Source: Thelephora terrestris
Lineage: Eukaryota; Basidiomycota; Agaricomycetes; Thelephorales; Thelephoraceae
Assembly: GCA_015956445.1 (NCBI GenBank)
Contig: WIUZ02000001.1
Location: 3,162,001-3,226,000 of the forward strand
Length of the DNA stretch: 64,000 nucleotides
Direction of reading: 5' to 3'
Below are positions 33,061 through 45,102 of the stretch, piece after piece (the first letter of the stretch is position 1; every line of letters begins with the position of its first letter). A program made the position numbers and the translations under genes. The notes beneath the pieces were generated by a model. The model saw nothing but the letters and a program-made list of their open reading frames with translations. It searched no databases and was not told the origin of the DNA.

Positions 33061-33545
33061 GAACAAAGACTTATCAGTGATCAGGTCGTTCAGGCAGAAG
33101 GGAAAATAGGTGTGAAGAGGCCCAGGGGGTTCCTTGGTCATTCAGCTAGCTAGTACAGGGTATTTATAGGTAAGGACAGTGCGATCTACGCAAAAGAGAT
33201 GGGAAAAGTCACAAATGAATGGAGAAACTGTGGGAAACTAAGAACAACTGGATGGAAGGAGGTTAAATCTGCAACTCCTAAGACAGGAAACACAGATGTG
33301 ACAGCATGGGAGGAACATGGTCAACACGTGAATACATACCTAAATGTGTGCTCAAAAATGCAAAACAATTGCACCCTGTGTTTAGGCAAAATCAGAACTT
33401 TTGAGTTTTGACCCCTTTGAGAACAGGGTAAAAACAGTGCAAACCTGTAGCAGTACAAGGGGATTTGTATTCCACCCTACCCCACCCAGGAGGTGAAGGT
33501 ATCTGGACTTATGCTGGGTGACCAAAAATTGGTCCCAGAACCTAA

Positions 33546-34225
33546 ATACATCACATAGTAGTTGGTATGGATAAGGGTTAGGGCCATAATCACCTGTAAG
33601 GGCCCCAAACACGAGGGGAAGGGGCTACACCCAGGCGTGAGCTGGGAAAACCGCGCGTTCCCAAAAAGGAAGTCGCGATCAATCCCATCAATCCGCGCGG
33701 TGAGCTGGCAATGCAGGCTCGAGCCTAGGGCGAAAATCGAGCATATCTCACTCGATTTTCGTTTGTTTGAAGTCGCGTTTGGTGGGATGGACCTCTTTTT
33801 ACGTCTTCTATAAAACATATTTTTTCAGAATTCTTTGTTATTTTTTGTATTGTTGTAAGAGAATCGTAGTCTACCATAGTTGATTACAAAAAAATCGTAG
33901 TGTAATGTAGTCAGTTTCCATAGTATAGTGACTATTGAATTTTTGGAAAGGGGATGTCGACGAAAATTTCCGACTTTCGGAAATCTGCATAGAATTCCGT
34001 GAGTCAAAACAGAGTTACGGAAATCTGATTCAATTATCGCAAGTCCTCGACAAATGTGAATGACAGTCGAAGATAAGAAACAATTGTCGTCAATCCGAGC
34101 GATCCTTGACGACATTCACGGAGAGTGTCGACAATGGCGATTTATGCCACGAAACTCTGGAAATTTTTGGTGAAAACACGCGATTGTCGTCGCGATTAAT
34201 TTTTGTACAATCCGAACAGCATAAA
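33546..34225 (-). repeat. right inverted-repeat arm
   Basis: This is the reverse complement of 31062-31742. The homology ends sharply at ATACATCAC on the inner side and at CAGCATAAA on the outer side. Just outside lies a small palindrome-like run, GAGTGCTGAGTGCTGAGCACTG (34235-34256). Confidence 0.85.
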
Positions 34226-34442
34226 TTTTTTGCCGAGTGCTGAGTGCTGAGCACTGAACACCGAAAGGACAGCCGCAGGCCCAACTGCTCGGTCGGGGAT
34301 CGATTGTGGGTGTTTGCCCCCGGCCACAATCTTGCCGCTGATCTTTGTGGGTCCAATAACGCTTTTCGTACCCTCTCGTCTTTTTGCTTTTTTCTGGTTC
34401 CCAAGTGCAGTAATCGCCAACTTTGACCTCTCTCCCGAATCA

Positions 34443-37231
34443 ATGTATCACGGCTCGGACGGTGACGACTCCGTATGTCCTCTCTCAATAGCCACATGAT
34501 TCACGCTGCATTCGTGCAGTCTCGACTTATCCAGTCGAAGTTCACACTGTTGTTTGCTTTCGGCCTGAAAAGGGCACGGGCGACTGGTACTAATTACAGA
34601 TCTCTTGCCAGCCTCGAAACTACACCGATTCTGAGGATGAAGGGCCACGTCATAGACACCACCAACCGCCTCAATACCCTCCTTCGCCGATAAGGCAGAC
34701 CTCTGGGAACGGACATAAGCCCAACGACGGCAAATATGGCCCGCAGCACCATGCCACGTCACAAAGTTATCACTCTCAAGGCTACGGTCCTCCTCCAAAC
34801 CAGACTGACCACTACGGCCGCAGTGGTTCGCGTGCGTCCAGCAGGGGTAAATCCAGAGAAAAGCACCCCTCGGAATCATCGAGGGAGGAGTCAAGACGCC
34901 CTCCGCGTGAACCAGCCAAATATCTTACTTGTGAGTCGTTTGGAGCCTCAGTTGCTTCCAGCCGCCCGCTCGGACCCGCATCTGTGCGCGCGCCTTGCGC
35001 GTGATCGATTTATTTATGATTACCCTTTGTCTCGTTCGTCGTAGACCTCCCCGGGGATATCCCCGAGTCTTCTAATCTCGCCAACGCCAACAAGCCAGGA
35101 GCTACGACGTTTGTGGGCGATCCCCGGCCCTACTTTCACACGGACCCCAACAAGCCGCCCGAGATCGTTGAACGTGCCAAACGAAGCAAGACAAGGTTTC
35201 AGTGGTATTGGCCTGCAGAGAAGGTCTACGGGCCTGACGGCAAGCGTCTCATCCCTTTCCCATATATACCCGACATCGATGGGCCGGTAATGCCTCCTGG
35301 CTACGCGCCGATCGACGAAAACGGAAATTTTTTACCCTACGGAGAGGACGTCATCCGTGAGGTCAACGATCTCATCGAGAACAGCGGGAACGCCCAGAAG
35401 AACAGGAGAAAGAAAGAGAAGGCTGCTGAAAGGCGCGAACGCAACAGAAAGGCTAACGCTGTTGCTAACCAGCCACTATATCAACCACCACCGCCCCTTC
35501 CGCCGCATCAGGATTACCGTGGACGCGACTACCATTATCAGGAACAAAGGGACAAGGAAAGAAATCGGGACCGAGATCGGGAAGCCGAAAGAGATTCGCG
35601 ATATCTTTCACTCGGACCCACTCAACAATACCCAGGACCACCGCCACAACACTCATACTATCAGCCGTACACCCAGCCTACTCACCCACCTCCTTCGGAC
35701 CCAGCACCATCCCAACAACATACACCAATGAATCAACCTGCGCAGAAAGGACCTGCACTTCGCATACTGACATTGCTGATCGAAGATACACGGAAGGACC
35801 CCGGAGAGAGAGATGAGCTTGCGGAAGTGCGAGTACCTCTCAAGCAGATCGATGGACCAGAAGATGGTTTCTGGGCGGACGCGAACGACGTTTGTAAGGC
35901 CTTACAGAGCGGACCTTCCCGGGTGGATGGTAATTAATTTGACACACGCCGCCCGCCCGTGAGTGCTAATCCGCTTAAAGGTCCAGCTAAGGTGTACACC
36001 CTCAGGGGGAAGTATCGGCAGTACTTCCTTCGAGTGAATGCCTGTGGAGAAGCTGAGTTCGGACCTGCCAACCTCCGCGTTGACAAGCACAGGACTCTTC
36101 AGGCTGTCATTGAAGCGATTGTGCGTCATTCTACCTCTTTGGTATCAAGATCTTCCTGATCTTCGGATTTGTAGCCTGTAGAACTTGTGGATCATCCACA
36201 ATCTCTTGCAACACCACAAGCCACTCCACGACCGATGACACCAATGTCACTTTCAACAGGAAGCCCTCTCATATTCGGCTCCGACTCTACGAAACGAAAG
36301 CGATCTGATGGTTCCAGGCTCGCCTCGGCAGAAACGCACGAACAACCAGGCCCTTCCATGTCTCCGCACTCAATTCGTGAGCCGTCCCCTTTGAAAGATC
36401 AAGGTCGTCCCCCGGCGCATCCCTCGAAGAAACCTAGGCATATTGCTAGCCTTGATCCAGATACAGAGATGTCCAACGCCAGGGCCGAACCTCCTCCGTG
36501 GACGCATACGCATGATCACCCGCCGGGCAACAAAAATTCTGTTGGGTCTCCGGAATCGATGTCATCTGCACGGAGTCCTGACGTAGAGAACGGAATGGAT
36601 TTGGACGTTTCAGTTAAGGCACAAGAATCTGACCCACCCCCTCGCCAACACCAAAATCTGCCTCCACCACTACCTCAGTTGCAGCTGCGAAAGTCGCCTC
36701 CGCCCCAACATAAGATGGAGTCTCCACCGAGACTGCGGACCACCCTTACTCTCCCCACCGGGTCTGGCTCGCACATGTGGACGGAGGAAGACAGAGATCT
36801 GATTGAACAGTTGCGGTCGCAAATGTCCAAGGGACCCGGCTATAACGAATTCTTGGAATCCAGGAATAGCCAGCTCACCATGCGCGAGCAGCTAACACAC
36901 TACACGTACATCACGAAACAATTGGAGGAGCATACCCGTGGAGGGTTGAACGTTAAGAAGGTCTGTATTGGATCCTCCGCTTCTCGTGAATCGTGTTCAC
37001 TTTACCTCGTTGTAGATGCATGTCATGGGCGTTTTCAATTTACCTGAATCGTGGGCGGATATGGCGCAGGAGACCCTCCAGCTATTCTCGCTTTATGGTC
37101 CTGGGGGCTCCGAGTTTGAAGATCGTAGAATCATCGACATGATGGATGAGGTTCCTCCCGTTACAGCAAAGATACAGGCGTCCAAGTTTTTGGACCGCCT
37201 GCGTCAACTTCGCGACCAAGATGATTATTGA
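34443..37231 (+). CDS. large Pro/Ser-rich, charged protein of unknown function
   Basis: A short first exon (MYHGSDGDDS, donor GTATGT) is followed by a histidine/proline-rich exon (ISCQPRNYTDSEDEGPRHRHH...). Next come LPGDIPESSNLANANKPG..VGDPRPYFHTDPNKPPE, RAKRSKTRFQWYWPAEKVYG and DENGNFLPYGEDVIREVNDLIE. A basic charged stretch (KKEKAAERRERNRK) and an RDRDRE run follow. A folded-looking core (ALRILTLLIEDTRKDPGERDELAEVRVPLKQID..GFWADANDVCKALQSG, KVYTLRGKYRQYFLRV) is separated by a long disordered Pro/Ser segment from a C-terminal helical part (MWTEEDRDLIEQLRSQM, VFNLPESWADMAQETLQLF, SKFLDRLRQLRDQDDY). The FLRV..EFGPANLRV and C-terminal helices look conserved, but I recognise no named family. 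The basic and disordered character fits a nuclear or RNA-associated protein; this is inference only. Confidence 0.65.
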
Positions 37232-37490
37232 GTAGTTGGTGTTCGTGTTTTCCCCCTGGATCCGGCGAGTCTGTGCCACTTGCATGTATACATATAGTGT
37301 TTTACTCGGTAATCACCCTCGTCTCGATTTTTCTTGTCACTCTGTTGTCAGTTTATGAAAATTGGTCATGTGACGCATTACACACTTGTTCAGTGATCGC
37401 GACGTTAGGCACGAGAAACTGACACCAGGATTGCGAGAAGCTGGACCTGGAGCAGCGAAACACGCAGGACGCACGCTCGATTTATTTGGG
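37232..37490. other. short intergenic before GCN5
   Basis: This holds the 3' UTR of the preceding gene and the GCN5 promoter or an unfound first exon. The GCN5 frame is open upstream of the 37491 ATG back to about 37386 (DRDVRHEKLTPGLREAG), just after a possible acceptor TTGTTCAG. Confidence 0.4.
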
Positions 37491-39859
37491 ATGAGGGTAC
37501 TATACCCCGCTGAATATGATATCTCTGGCCTTTCCGAGGAACAACTCTCACTGAAGATTGCACGGCATTCGCCTTGTTCATCATGCCCTTGCTCAGGTTT
37601 ACGTCCTCCCATAGGCGTAGAAGTCTCTACAGACGACTCCTTATTGTCAGATCAAATGGAATTTGCCTACCTGAGTGAGTGCCAGTGCGGCCACGATGTG
37701 CCTTCACACGGTGCGGACGTCTCGGTCCTGGGCAGGCCGGAGTACCAGCGGCGTGGCCGTGTGGCCATCAGGATAGATGAACTACTACAGGTGTGTTGAG
37801 GGTGCCGTCGAACCTCGTTACCTTCTTACTGAATTGGATGGCGAATCTAGGTGCAGTTTGCGCTTGAGGCAGTTGGAAAACACCGAACTAACGGCCACCT
37901 CCCGCCGCCTTTTATATAGGGTGCTGGCAGGCTAGTGGACTTCAATTTTTTGGACGGGGATGTCATGTCCCTACGCCGTCAGATGTCGTTGCCCCGAGCC
38001 TCATCTCCGGACGATATCTCCACAGCTAGTACGCCCAGCTCGTCAGGAACCAAGCTCGATAGTCGTTAGCTAACTCCCTCTGACTAGGTCCATCTACGGA
38101 GAAACGCTCTTTATCTGTCGACTCCATGTCATTTAGTGATCATGACCGGGAGCCACCCCAGAAGCGACAAAAGATGATGGAGTTCACTTTCGAAGATATG
38201 CAGGAAGACGAAGACGACGACGACGATGATGGCAACGAACCACTGGCTTCGCAGGTTGGCCCATCGCGCCAACCGCTTTCGGGCCGCCGAACGACAAAAG
38301 GCCACAAAACTCAAGCCGGAACCGCGCCCGCGTCGATACCCCCACTAACAGATCTCGCGCTCGCCGAAATGAACGGGCAGACTACGCACGAGGAACCTCG
38401 GATAAAGCTGGAAGACAAGATGGATGAGGGACAGTTAAATCGGCTTGCGACAGGCGTGACGGTCGACACTGACACAGCCGCCGCAACGGTGCGTACCATT
38501 GCAACAACTCAATGTGGCGTTCTGTATTCTCAAACTTAATGAAACAGCCCTCGTGGGTGAAACCTGAGAAAGCATCGTGGGTTGAACTCCGGAGAGGTGT
38601 GATCGATGTCGTACCTGTCGAAAACGATGGTGAACCGAGGTCGATGATCATTCTCACTGGCCTCAAAACGCTGTTTCAGAAACAATTACCGAAAATGCCC
38701 AGAGAATACATTGCGCGGCTCGTGTACGACTCCAACTCGAGGAGCCTCGCTATCATCAAGCATGGGTATGTGGTTGTCGGTGGGATCTGCTTTCGCCCAT
38801 TCCCGCATCGGAAATTCGTGGAAATAGTGTTCTTTGCGACGAACTCTGCAGACCAAGAAAAGGTGATGAATTTCACCAACGCTTATTCTATTACAAGCGC
38901 CATTGCTGAATATCTGCGTACAAGGGTTACGGCGGTATGCTCATGGATCATTTCAAACACCACATTCGGACCGCCTACCCGACCATGATGCACTTCCTCA
39001 CCTATGCCGACAATTACGCAGTCGGGTACTTCAGGAAACAGGGGTTCACCAAAGAGATCACATTATCGCGATCGGTCTGGGCAGGTTACATCAAGGATTA
39101 CGAAGGAGGGACGATTATGGAATGTGTCCTGTTACCGAAAGTTAACTACCTGGAAATCCGGGATACGGTGGCTAAGCAACGGGATGCTGTGCTGAAGATG
39201 GTCCGGGAGGTTTCAAAGTCCCACAGGGTGTATCCCGGGATCCAGCGGTTCCAGACCACGAACGACGGAGGGTTCAAGATTGATTATCGTGATATCCCTG
39301 GACTCGGTGCGCGGCTTATTCTTCGACCATTTCCAATGTCTGACAGTCCTGGCCGCCGTAACAGCGGAAAGTGGTTGGACGCCTGATCAAAATGGAGTGT
39401 ATGTCATTCCCGAAATTTACCCCATTGAGGAGCTTACACTCCCTCCCTAGCACTTGCTCACAGCACAAGAATCCTGAACGTGGCACCATGGAGCGCTTGC
39501 TCTCTGATTTGCGGGGACATTCATCTGCGTGGGCATTCCTGAAACCGGTCAATGGTGAGGAAGTTCCGGATTACTACGAGGTCATCAAAGAACCCATGGG
39601 TGCGTTCATAGCACGTATTCGCTTAATCATGCGAGATCTCGCTCACGACCCTTATGAAGACCTTCGCACGATGGAACACAAACTCAACACGAATCAATAT
39701 CCGAACCTGGAAGCCTTTGTGGACGATGCGCAATTGATGTTCGATAACTGTCGGATATACAATCCGGAGGAGTCGGTCTATGCCCGAAACGCAACGAAGA
39801 TGGAGAAGATCATGAAGGATCTACTTGCGTCGTACAGTGTAAAACAGGAGGAATCCTGA
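37491..39859 (+). CDS. GCN5: histone acetyltransferase GCN5/KAT2 with bromodomain
   Basis: This is the catalytic subunit of SAGA/ADA-type complexes, acetylating histone H3 in the nucleus. The N-terminal exon has a PCAF-N-like Cys/His region (HSPCSSCPCSGLRPP then CQCGHDVPSHGAD). A linker with an acidic run and a basic run leads to the acetyltransferase domain: REYIARLVYDSNSRSLAIIK, VVGGICFRPFPHRKFVEIVFFATNS with the catalytic Glu, the acetyl-CoA loop QEKGYGGMLMDHFK, then LTYADNYAVGYFRKQGF, SVWAGYIKDYEGGTIMEC, and IDYRDIPGLAESGWTPDQ. The C-terminal bromodomain reads SAWAFLKPVNGEEVPDYYEVI to DNCRIYNPEESVYARNATKME, with the acetyl-lysine-binding Asn in YNPEE. The start at 37491 is the first ATG; the frame remains open about 35 codons upstream, so another exon may exist. 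Introns include GTACGC...CTAG (38030-38086). Confidence 0.93.
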
Positions 39860-41771
39860 CCGTCCCCTCTCTTCCACTCTGCCTGTGTTCCCCAGTCTCG
39901 TGTTCGATGTACATTGTGATACTGGTCGATAGCGCAGAGGTGTATTTATCTTGTACATATAATTTCTCAGTATTTTTAGAGTTCAACGAGCACAAGTAAT
40001 AAAGCGACCGTTATCCGCCCTTTTTGTTGCTCGGGCTTTTCGGCGCTCAACATCGGACAGCCAAGTTGGGGGCCAATTATCCAGGGGAAGAATTATTGGT
40101 CAATTAAAGGCCTGCGGTGTCTACCAATCGAGCACTCATCTTGAAGTGCTCGAGCGATTTAGCGTCCGCTCGTAAGGGGGGCATCAACTGCGACGAGGCT
40201 GTGAGTGACTGGATGATGGATTCCCGCCGTTGAGATAATTTAGAGATTCAGGACGTGCTTTGCTCCAACGGCGGCAGAAGCGGCTACGATCCCGAAAGGC
40301 CAACTGAGGATGTCCAGCTCTACACGTGAGTCGTCTTCCGGGAGAGGGGCAATATAGACGTTCCTTGCGGTCGAAATGTTTGAGTACATCCAATTCTACC
40401 AGCGCCAAGGGTATTGACCCTGAGCGTCCCTCGCATTTTCAGATACATCCTAGCGCCCACTCTATACCGCTCCGTGAGCAGGCATGAACGAGTAGGAATA
40501 TCGGCATCAGACGCGATTGAAGTGACGCTAGACCCTGGCACTTCCAAGAGTCGTGACGGTCAACGGCTTTGTAATGTGAGTGGGTCAATCCAAAGCGGAC
40601 CCTGAGGTTGTTCTCAAAATAGAGCCTCTCGGCTTCAAACTCGATGCGATCACTGTAGACACCGTGACCAGCAGTGCCACAGAGTCTCAAGTTCCTCGCT
40701 TTGGGGATGGATGAAGGAGGTCAGAAGGACGGACTCGGACAAAGATACTGAGCCATACCTTCTCAACGAGGTCCCTAGTCCGGTACCCCAGGATGGCACA
40801 GTGGAGTGATCAAGATCTCTCCCTCAGCTGACTTCGGGTTGAGGTATGGCGAAACATCGTGCAATTCGAAGTGCGCTCATATCCGAAATGTGCTCCTGGA
40901 ACACGCCGCTCGAACCCTCCTCGTCACCGGTCACCGGTTACGGCGTGCTTGTGACCCCGGCCCCCCAAGCATTCACAGAGATGGTCATTTCTGGTGGGCA
41001 ATGAACTCATTATCGTATCAACGGTGCCCAGCAAAACGGGGCTCCTGACCCGCAGCAGGACGCTCGGAGTGGAGTATAACTAGGATCTTCACGTTCCTCT
41101 TTAGGGAGTAGACAAATGCGGTTGGTTATCTGGTTGTACACTCAGTTTGAAGCACATAAGCGCTCACTGAGTCCGAGGTCTCGGTGCATCTCCAGATTGC
41201 TCACCCAAGTATCGACATTCTGCTGGTTCAATTGGAAGAATCACGAAGGTATAGCAAGAAGCTGTTCCTGGCTATCCTTTCTATGGTCATTGTCAGGTGT
41301 TGTGATAGTTGCGGTGGAGCTGGGAGGAGCGAATCCGAACGGCGTGGTGAGCGGCGAACATTCAGACGGTCCGTCATATTGAAAAGTCGACATATCGGGG
41401 AGTTGTATACATCATGTGTGTGCTGCTCCCGGTTATGGAGCATCTCCTGACCATCGGTAGTTTCGGCCCATCCTATAGTCACTCTGGGTTATCCCGAGAT
41501 ACAAGAACCTCCGAGAGCAGCTGAGCTTGTCGAAATCGGGGGTGGCCTGGCATCTGGCCTCAAGTTCGAAGGGGAGGGTGCCTCTAGAACCTGAAGGCAC
41601 CAGGCCGAAATGAGGCAAGATAGTGATGACATCCGCTTCTGAGACGATTGGCTGGAATGGTGGGTGAGTCGCGGGGGTAGAACCTTTGGTTTTCTTGCGA
41701 ATAGAATGGGCAAGAATCGTGAAGAAAATGAAACTGAGGACGACTTTTTCCTTCATTAAATCGAAATACCT
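39860..41771. other. intergenic, possible decayed gene near 40.4-41.0 kb
   Basis: No intact gene is recognised. A stretch near 40414-40605 (RIFRYILAPTLYRSV) vaguely resembles F-box-type protein starts in this group, but no continuous exon structure follows. Confidence 0.3.
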
Positions 41772-41859
41772 GCCCGCGTAGCTCAATTGGCTAGAGCGTC
41801 AGACTTTTACGGCTTGTGTTGAAATCTGAAGGCTGCGAGTTCGACCCTCGCCGTGGGCT
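41772..41859 (+). tRNA. trnK-UUU: tRNA-Lys(UUU) with a 14-base intron
   Basis: The acceptor stem GCCCGCG pairs with CGTGGGC (one G-U pair), the D-arm GCTC/GAGC encloses AATTGGCTA, the anticodon stem TCAGA/TCTGA holds the loop CTTTTAA, and the T-arm GCGAG/CTCGC has loop TTCGACC. The intron (41810-41823) interrupts the loop one base after the anticodon TTT, the usual place. The run of T from 41859 serves as polymerase III terminator. The base after the acceptor stem is T, whereas lysine tRNAs usually have G or A there. Confidence 0.93.
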
Positions 41860-44800
41860 TTTTTTGCTTGTCTTTACTCATTCATCCACCTCGCATCCAC
41901 CCCTGACTATGGCCTGGGCTGGGCGGCTCGTCTTCTTTCCTGAGAATTCTTTCAAATCATTTGCGTTCATTGGGCGGTATCGCAGCAGCGTTCTATTGAA
42001 TGTTTGAGCCTTGCGGTCTCACTCTGCGCCTTATTGGCTACGCGGCCGCCCATTGCGACAAACTGAAGAGCTGCTTTGTCACCCACAGGCATACAAGCTG
42101 TTACATCTGATCACCGCCTCTCCTTCTTAGTTTGGTCTGGCGCAGCTCCCTCCGCTGGCGCATAAATCGTGTAAACAACGAGGTATGCAGCGCCATTCGC
42201 TCAGTGTCAGATGTCACCAATTTCCGTCCGGAAAACTAGGCGCACATGTGGTTCCGATACCGCACCGTGTTTGAGACGGGGATAATAGACCGTGTGATGT
42301 CGACCGCCGCGATCCACTAGCCCCAGAGAACCGTTTGATCTTCACCTTGATGACCGCATCGTCTCATCCAGGATTCGCTGCGAACATTGACCATGGTCGT
42401 GGGGGCGGCGTGTCAGTGACCGAGATCACCTCATACCCCTGTCTAACCCCCCCTGTACTGCGCACAGCATATTCGGCCTATTTGTGATCGAGACGACCAC
42501 TGCTAGTACGTTTCGGAAAGGCCGACGTCATGAAAACAACGCTTGTTTCGCACTCAGGGATCGGTGGGGAGGCCCTGAAACTCACGTCACGAGTGCAATG
42601 AGCTGGCCGTCATCCATTTTGATTTCGTTCGGCCGCCCTTCGGACGGTGACATGGTTCTTTCGGAAGTTCTGCTCGTTCCAAATGTATGTCACCGCTTCC
42701 GTCATTGTCCTTTCGCCTTCGGAGCGCGCTGACAACTCGGGTCGGCCACGCTTTAGCCGGCAGGGTCCCCATAGGTCACCGTTCTCTCGGTGGGTGCTTC
42801 GTTGCGGAGCAGCGCCTGTTGATATGAGGTTATCCGTCGTATGGCTCGCCTGTTTGCATTGCCGCGTCGTACGACTCCGACGGCGTTCCGCTACTGTATT
42901 TTGGAGTGGCGAGCCTTTGAAGCATCGACGTCAGCCAGGAGCCTCACTGATCAGCGGTGGTATTCAGGATCTGCGGGTCCGGTAAAACGAGGTCCCGAGA
43001 TGAAGCGATTAAGTCTCTGGGAGCTGGAGATCGACGATGTGTTGCAAAACGGTGTGCTTAATCATTCTGCGATAATCTGAGAAGTCATCTTGACTGTTTG
43101 CTCCTAATCATAGATAAAATCTCGTCGAGGCTTGGCCGATCTGGGTCGTTCCCAGGCCGACCGCGAGGCTTCCAAGAGGGACGCTGAGGAGCAACTGTGT
43201 GAATTTCAACCCAGCCGAGGGGGAGGATCACACCGAATCTGGGGGACGGAAATCACACCGTGGGCCGTTTTCCCCGCACTTTTTCAGGAAGTTCCGGTTG
43301 GCGTTTTCCAGAAGGCCAGTTGGTGAATATTAATATCGAATTGGTAACCTGAAGCCTGAAGGTCCCATCCTTCGAAATGCATGCGAAATATGGGACACAG
43401 GGCCGGGAAATTTTTTCAACCAGATATGGGCACGCAAACCCTCGCTTGACGGGTGCGAAGCGGAGCGAAAACGACGGCGGCTAACGCGCCAGCGCGACAG
43501 GACAATAATCAATGGTTTCCGGGAGAGATTGAGACATCTGAGCCCCGGATCTTCAACTGACAGATAGAGTAAAACTTAGTCTTGTTTTACCCACGAACAA
43601 GGATTTACAATATCGACGGATCATCGATGACGCAAAGCGGGATAGCGGGCGGCGAGGCTGTGGATTGGTTGCAGCGTCGACCCGGGGCGTTGGGTTGCTA
43701 TTGGCGGTTGATGCGGTGTGCGACTATCTTAGATCCATCGACCCGAACCGAATAGGACACCGAGGTGATGGGGGACACAGGTGGGAGGCGAACTCCAACC
43801 GAAAAATTAAGCATTTAGATGCTACACAAACAGCACAGGGGGGTTATGAAAACAAAGTGGACGCTAGTAGTACATTTCGTGTCTACTGTTAGGGGGGAAT
43901 ATGCTGGCTTGCGGTGAGAACGGTTGCAGAGATGTGGAGGATGATATCGGTGGGTCAATAAAGATGCCTGGCGTGTCCCAACACACTAGGTGTGAGGTTG
44001 ATGCTAAACAGAGCAATTCGGAGAGCAAGGCTGATGGTGACGATTTGAGGTTGGAAAGCAGGGTTCATCGTAGCGGTCGTGGTCGTCACATAGACTGATA
44101 GTTGGTCACTTGCGACGACCGTTGCCAACAGGTCCCGGTCCGTACCATGGGACACACTGGTTGCAGTGACCGTGGTCTATGGAAGTAATTGTTTCTGACT
44201 TGTCAGGACCGAGGAACTGGAACACAAAGCCGGATCAATGGTGGGGAGGGAAGCGTAAGAGAACGACGCCTTACAATTTGGCAAGCGCATCCGGGGCATA
44301 TCTGGGGGTGCTTTATGGAATGACGACAGTAGCGGTTGCCACAGTCGATCTTACGAAGCTGTCTAGTCTATAACGCGAGTTAGATTGATGACTGAATGCA
44401 AGAGAGGGGGACTACTGACGATCTGATAATGCTGTTTCGTAACGAACGGAGAGATTCGATTAGAGGCGGATCGGACGAACGGAAGGATGCGCGTCAACGT
44501 ACTCCGCATCCGAACTTGGTGCCCTCACTATACGACAAAGTCACGTCAGGGATACATTGCGGTCACAGGGGGAGAGGGGGAGTCGAGAGGACACATACGT
44601 TTCAAGATTGCACATGATGGGATAGCAGTGTAGAGGGGGAGATGTGGGACGGGAGGTGGGTGGGGTTGTGAGGGTTTTGAGGGGGGACTTATATAGGTCA
44701 GGGGAATGCGGCCTACATCTCTTTGTAGGTCTGGGATTCTCGAAACGAATTTCTGGAAAGGGGCGGTGTGAGAACGATCCGGTGGTCGATAAGAAACGAG

Positions 44801-45102
44801 TGGCGACAGAACAGCATCCGAGCTCCCGTCGTCATGCAATATTTCACTTTCTTTTTTTACTTGAATACACGGAGCTGCGCTATGCTCCAAGTCCGAAACG
44901 ACAATTGGATGGAATCCACTTACACTTACGCATATATCTCGTCAACAACGGCCTTTCAATATCCAATGTTCCAATTGGGCCATCCTTTGTCGCCGCACGG
45001 CTAAGCCCAAGCCAACACAAGCCCCGCGACGGAACGCCTCTCAGGTTCTCACACGTGTCTTCCGGGCTCCGTTGCAACGCGCACGTGCCCCCTGGCCCCT
45101 TG
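41860..45102. other. gene-poor interval of about 3.2 kb
   Basis: Only short open frames without motifs or consistent splice patterns are seen on either strand. This is the longest stretch without a supported gene. A small TATATAG lies near 44691. Confidence 0.45.

Larger units (their letters stand above)
31062..34225. mobile_element. 3.16-kb element with about 680-bp terminal inverted repeats, non-autonomous
   Basis: Two nearly identical inverted repeats (31062-31742 and 33546-34225) enclose a core of about 1.8 kb. Long stretches translate to exactly the same protein on opposite strands (for example MSSRIARIDDNCF.. from 31172 and from 34115 backwards, and MFYRRRKKRS.. from 31469 and from 33818 backwards), so the arms differ little if at all. 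Outer ends begin TTTATGCTGTTCGGATTG. No transposase, reverse transcriptase or other enzyme is recognisable. The arrangement suits a foldback or non-autonomous TIR DNA transposon. No clear target-site duplication could be read, so a palindromic rearrangement is an alternative. It lies between two genes and breaks neither. Confidence 0.7.

Noticed and set aside
40414-40605. Possible F-box-like start (RYILAPTLYRSV)
   Set aside because: No continuing exons or leucine-rich repeats could be traced; similarity is too weak.
42480-43100. Short stretch with a reading (EVLLVPNVCHRF) faintly like a motif of copia-type retroelement polyproteins
   Set aside because: Too short and isolated; no terminal repeats or other parts are seen nearby. 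At most a very old fossil, not enough to call.
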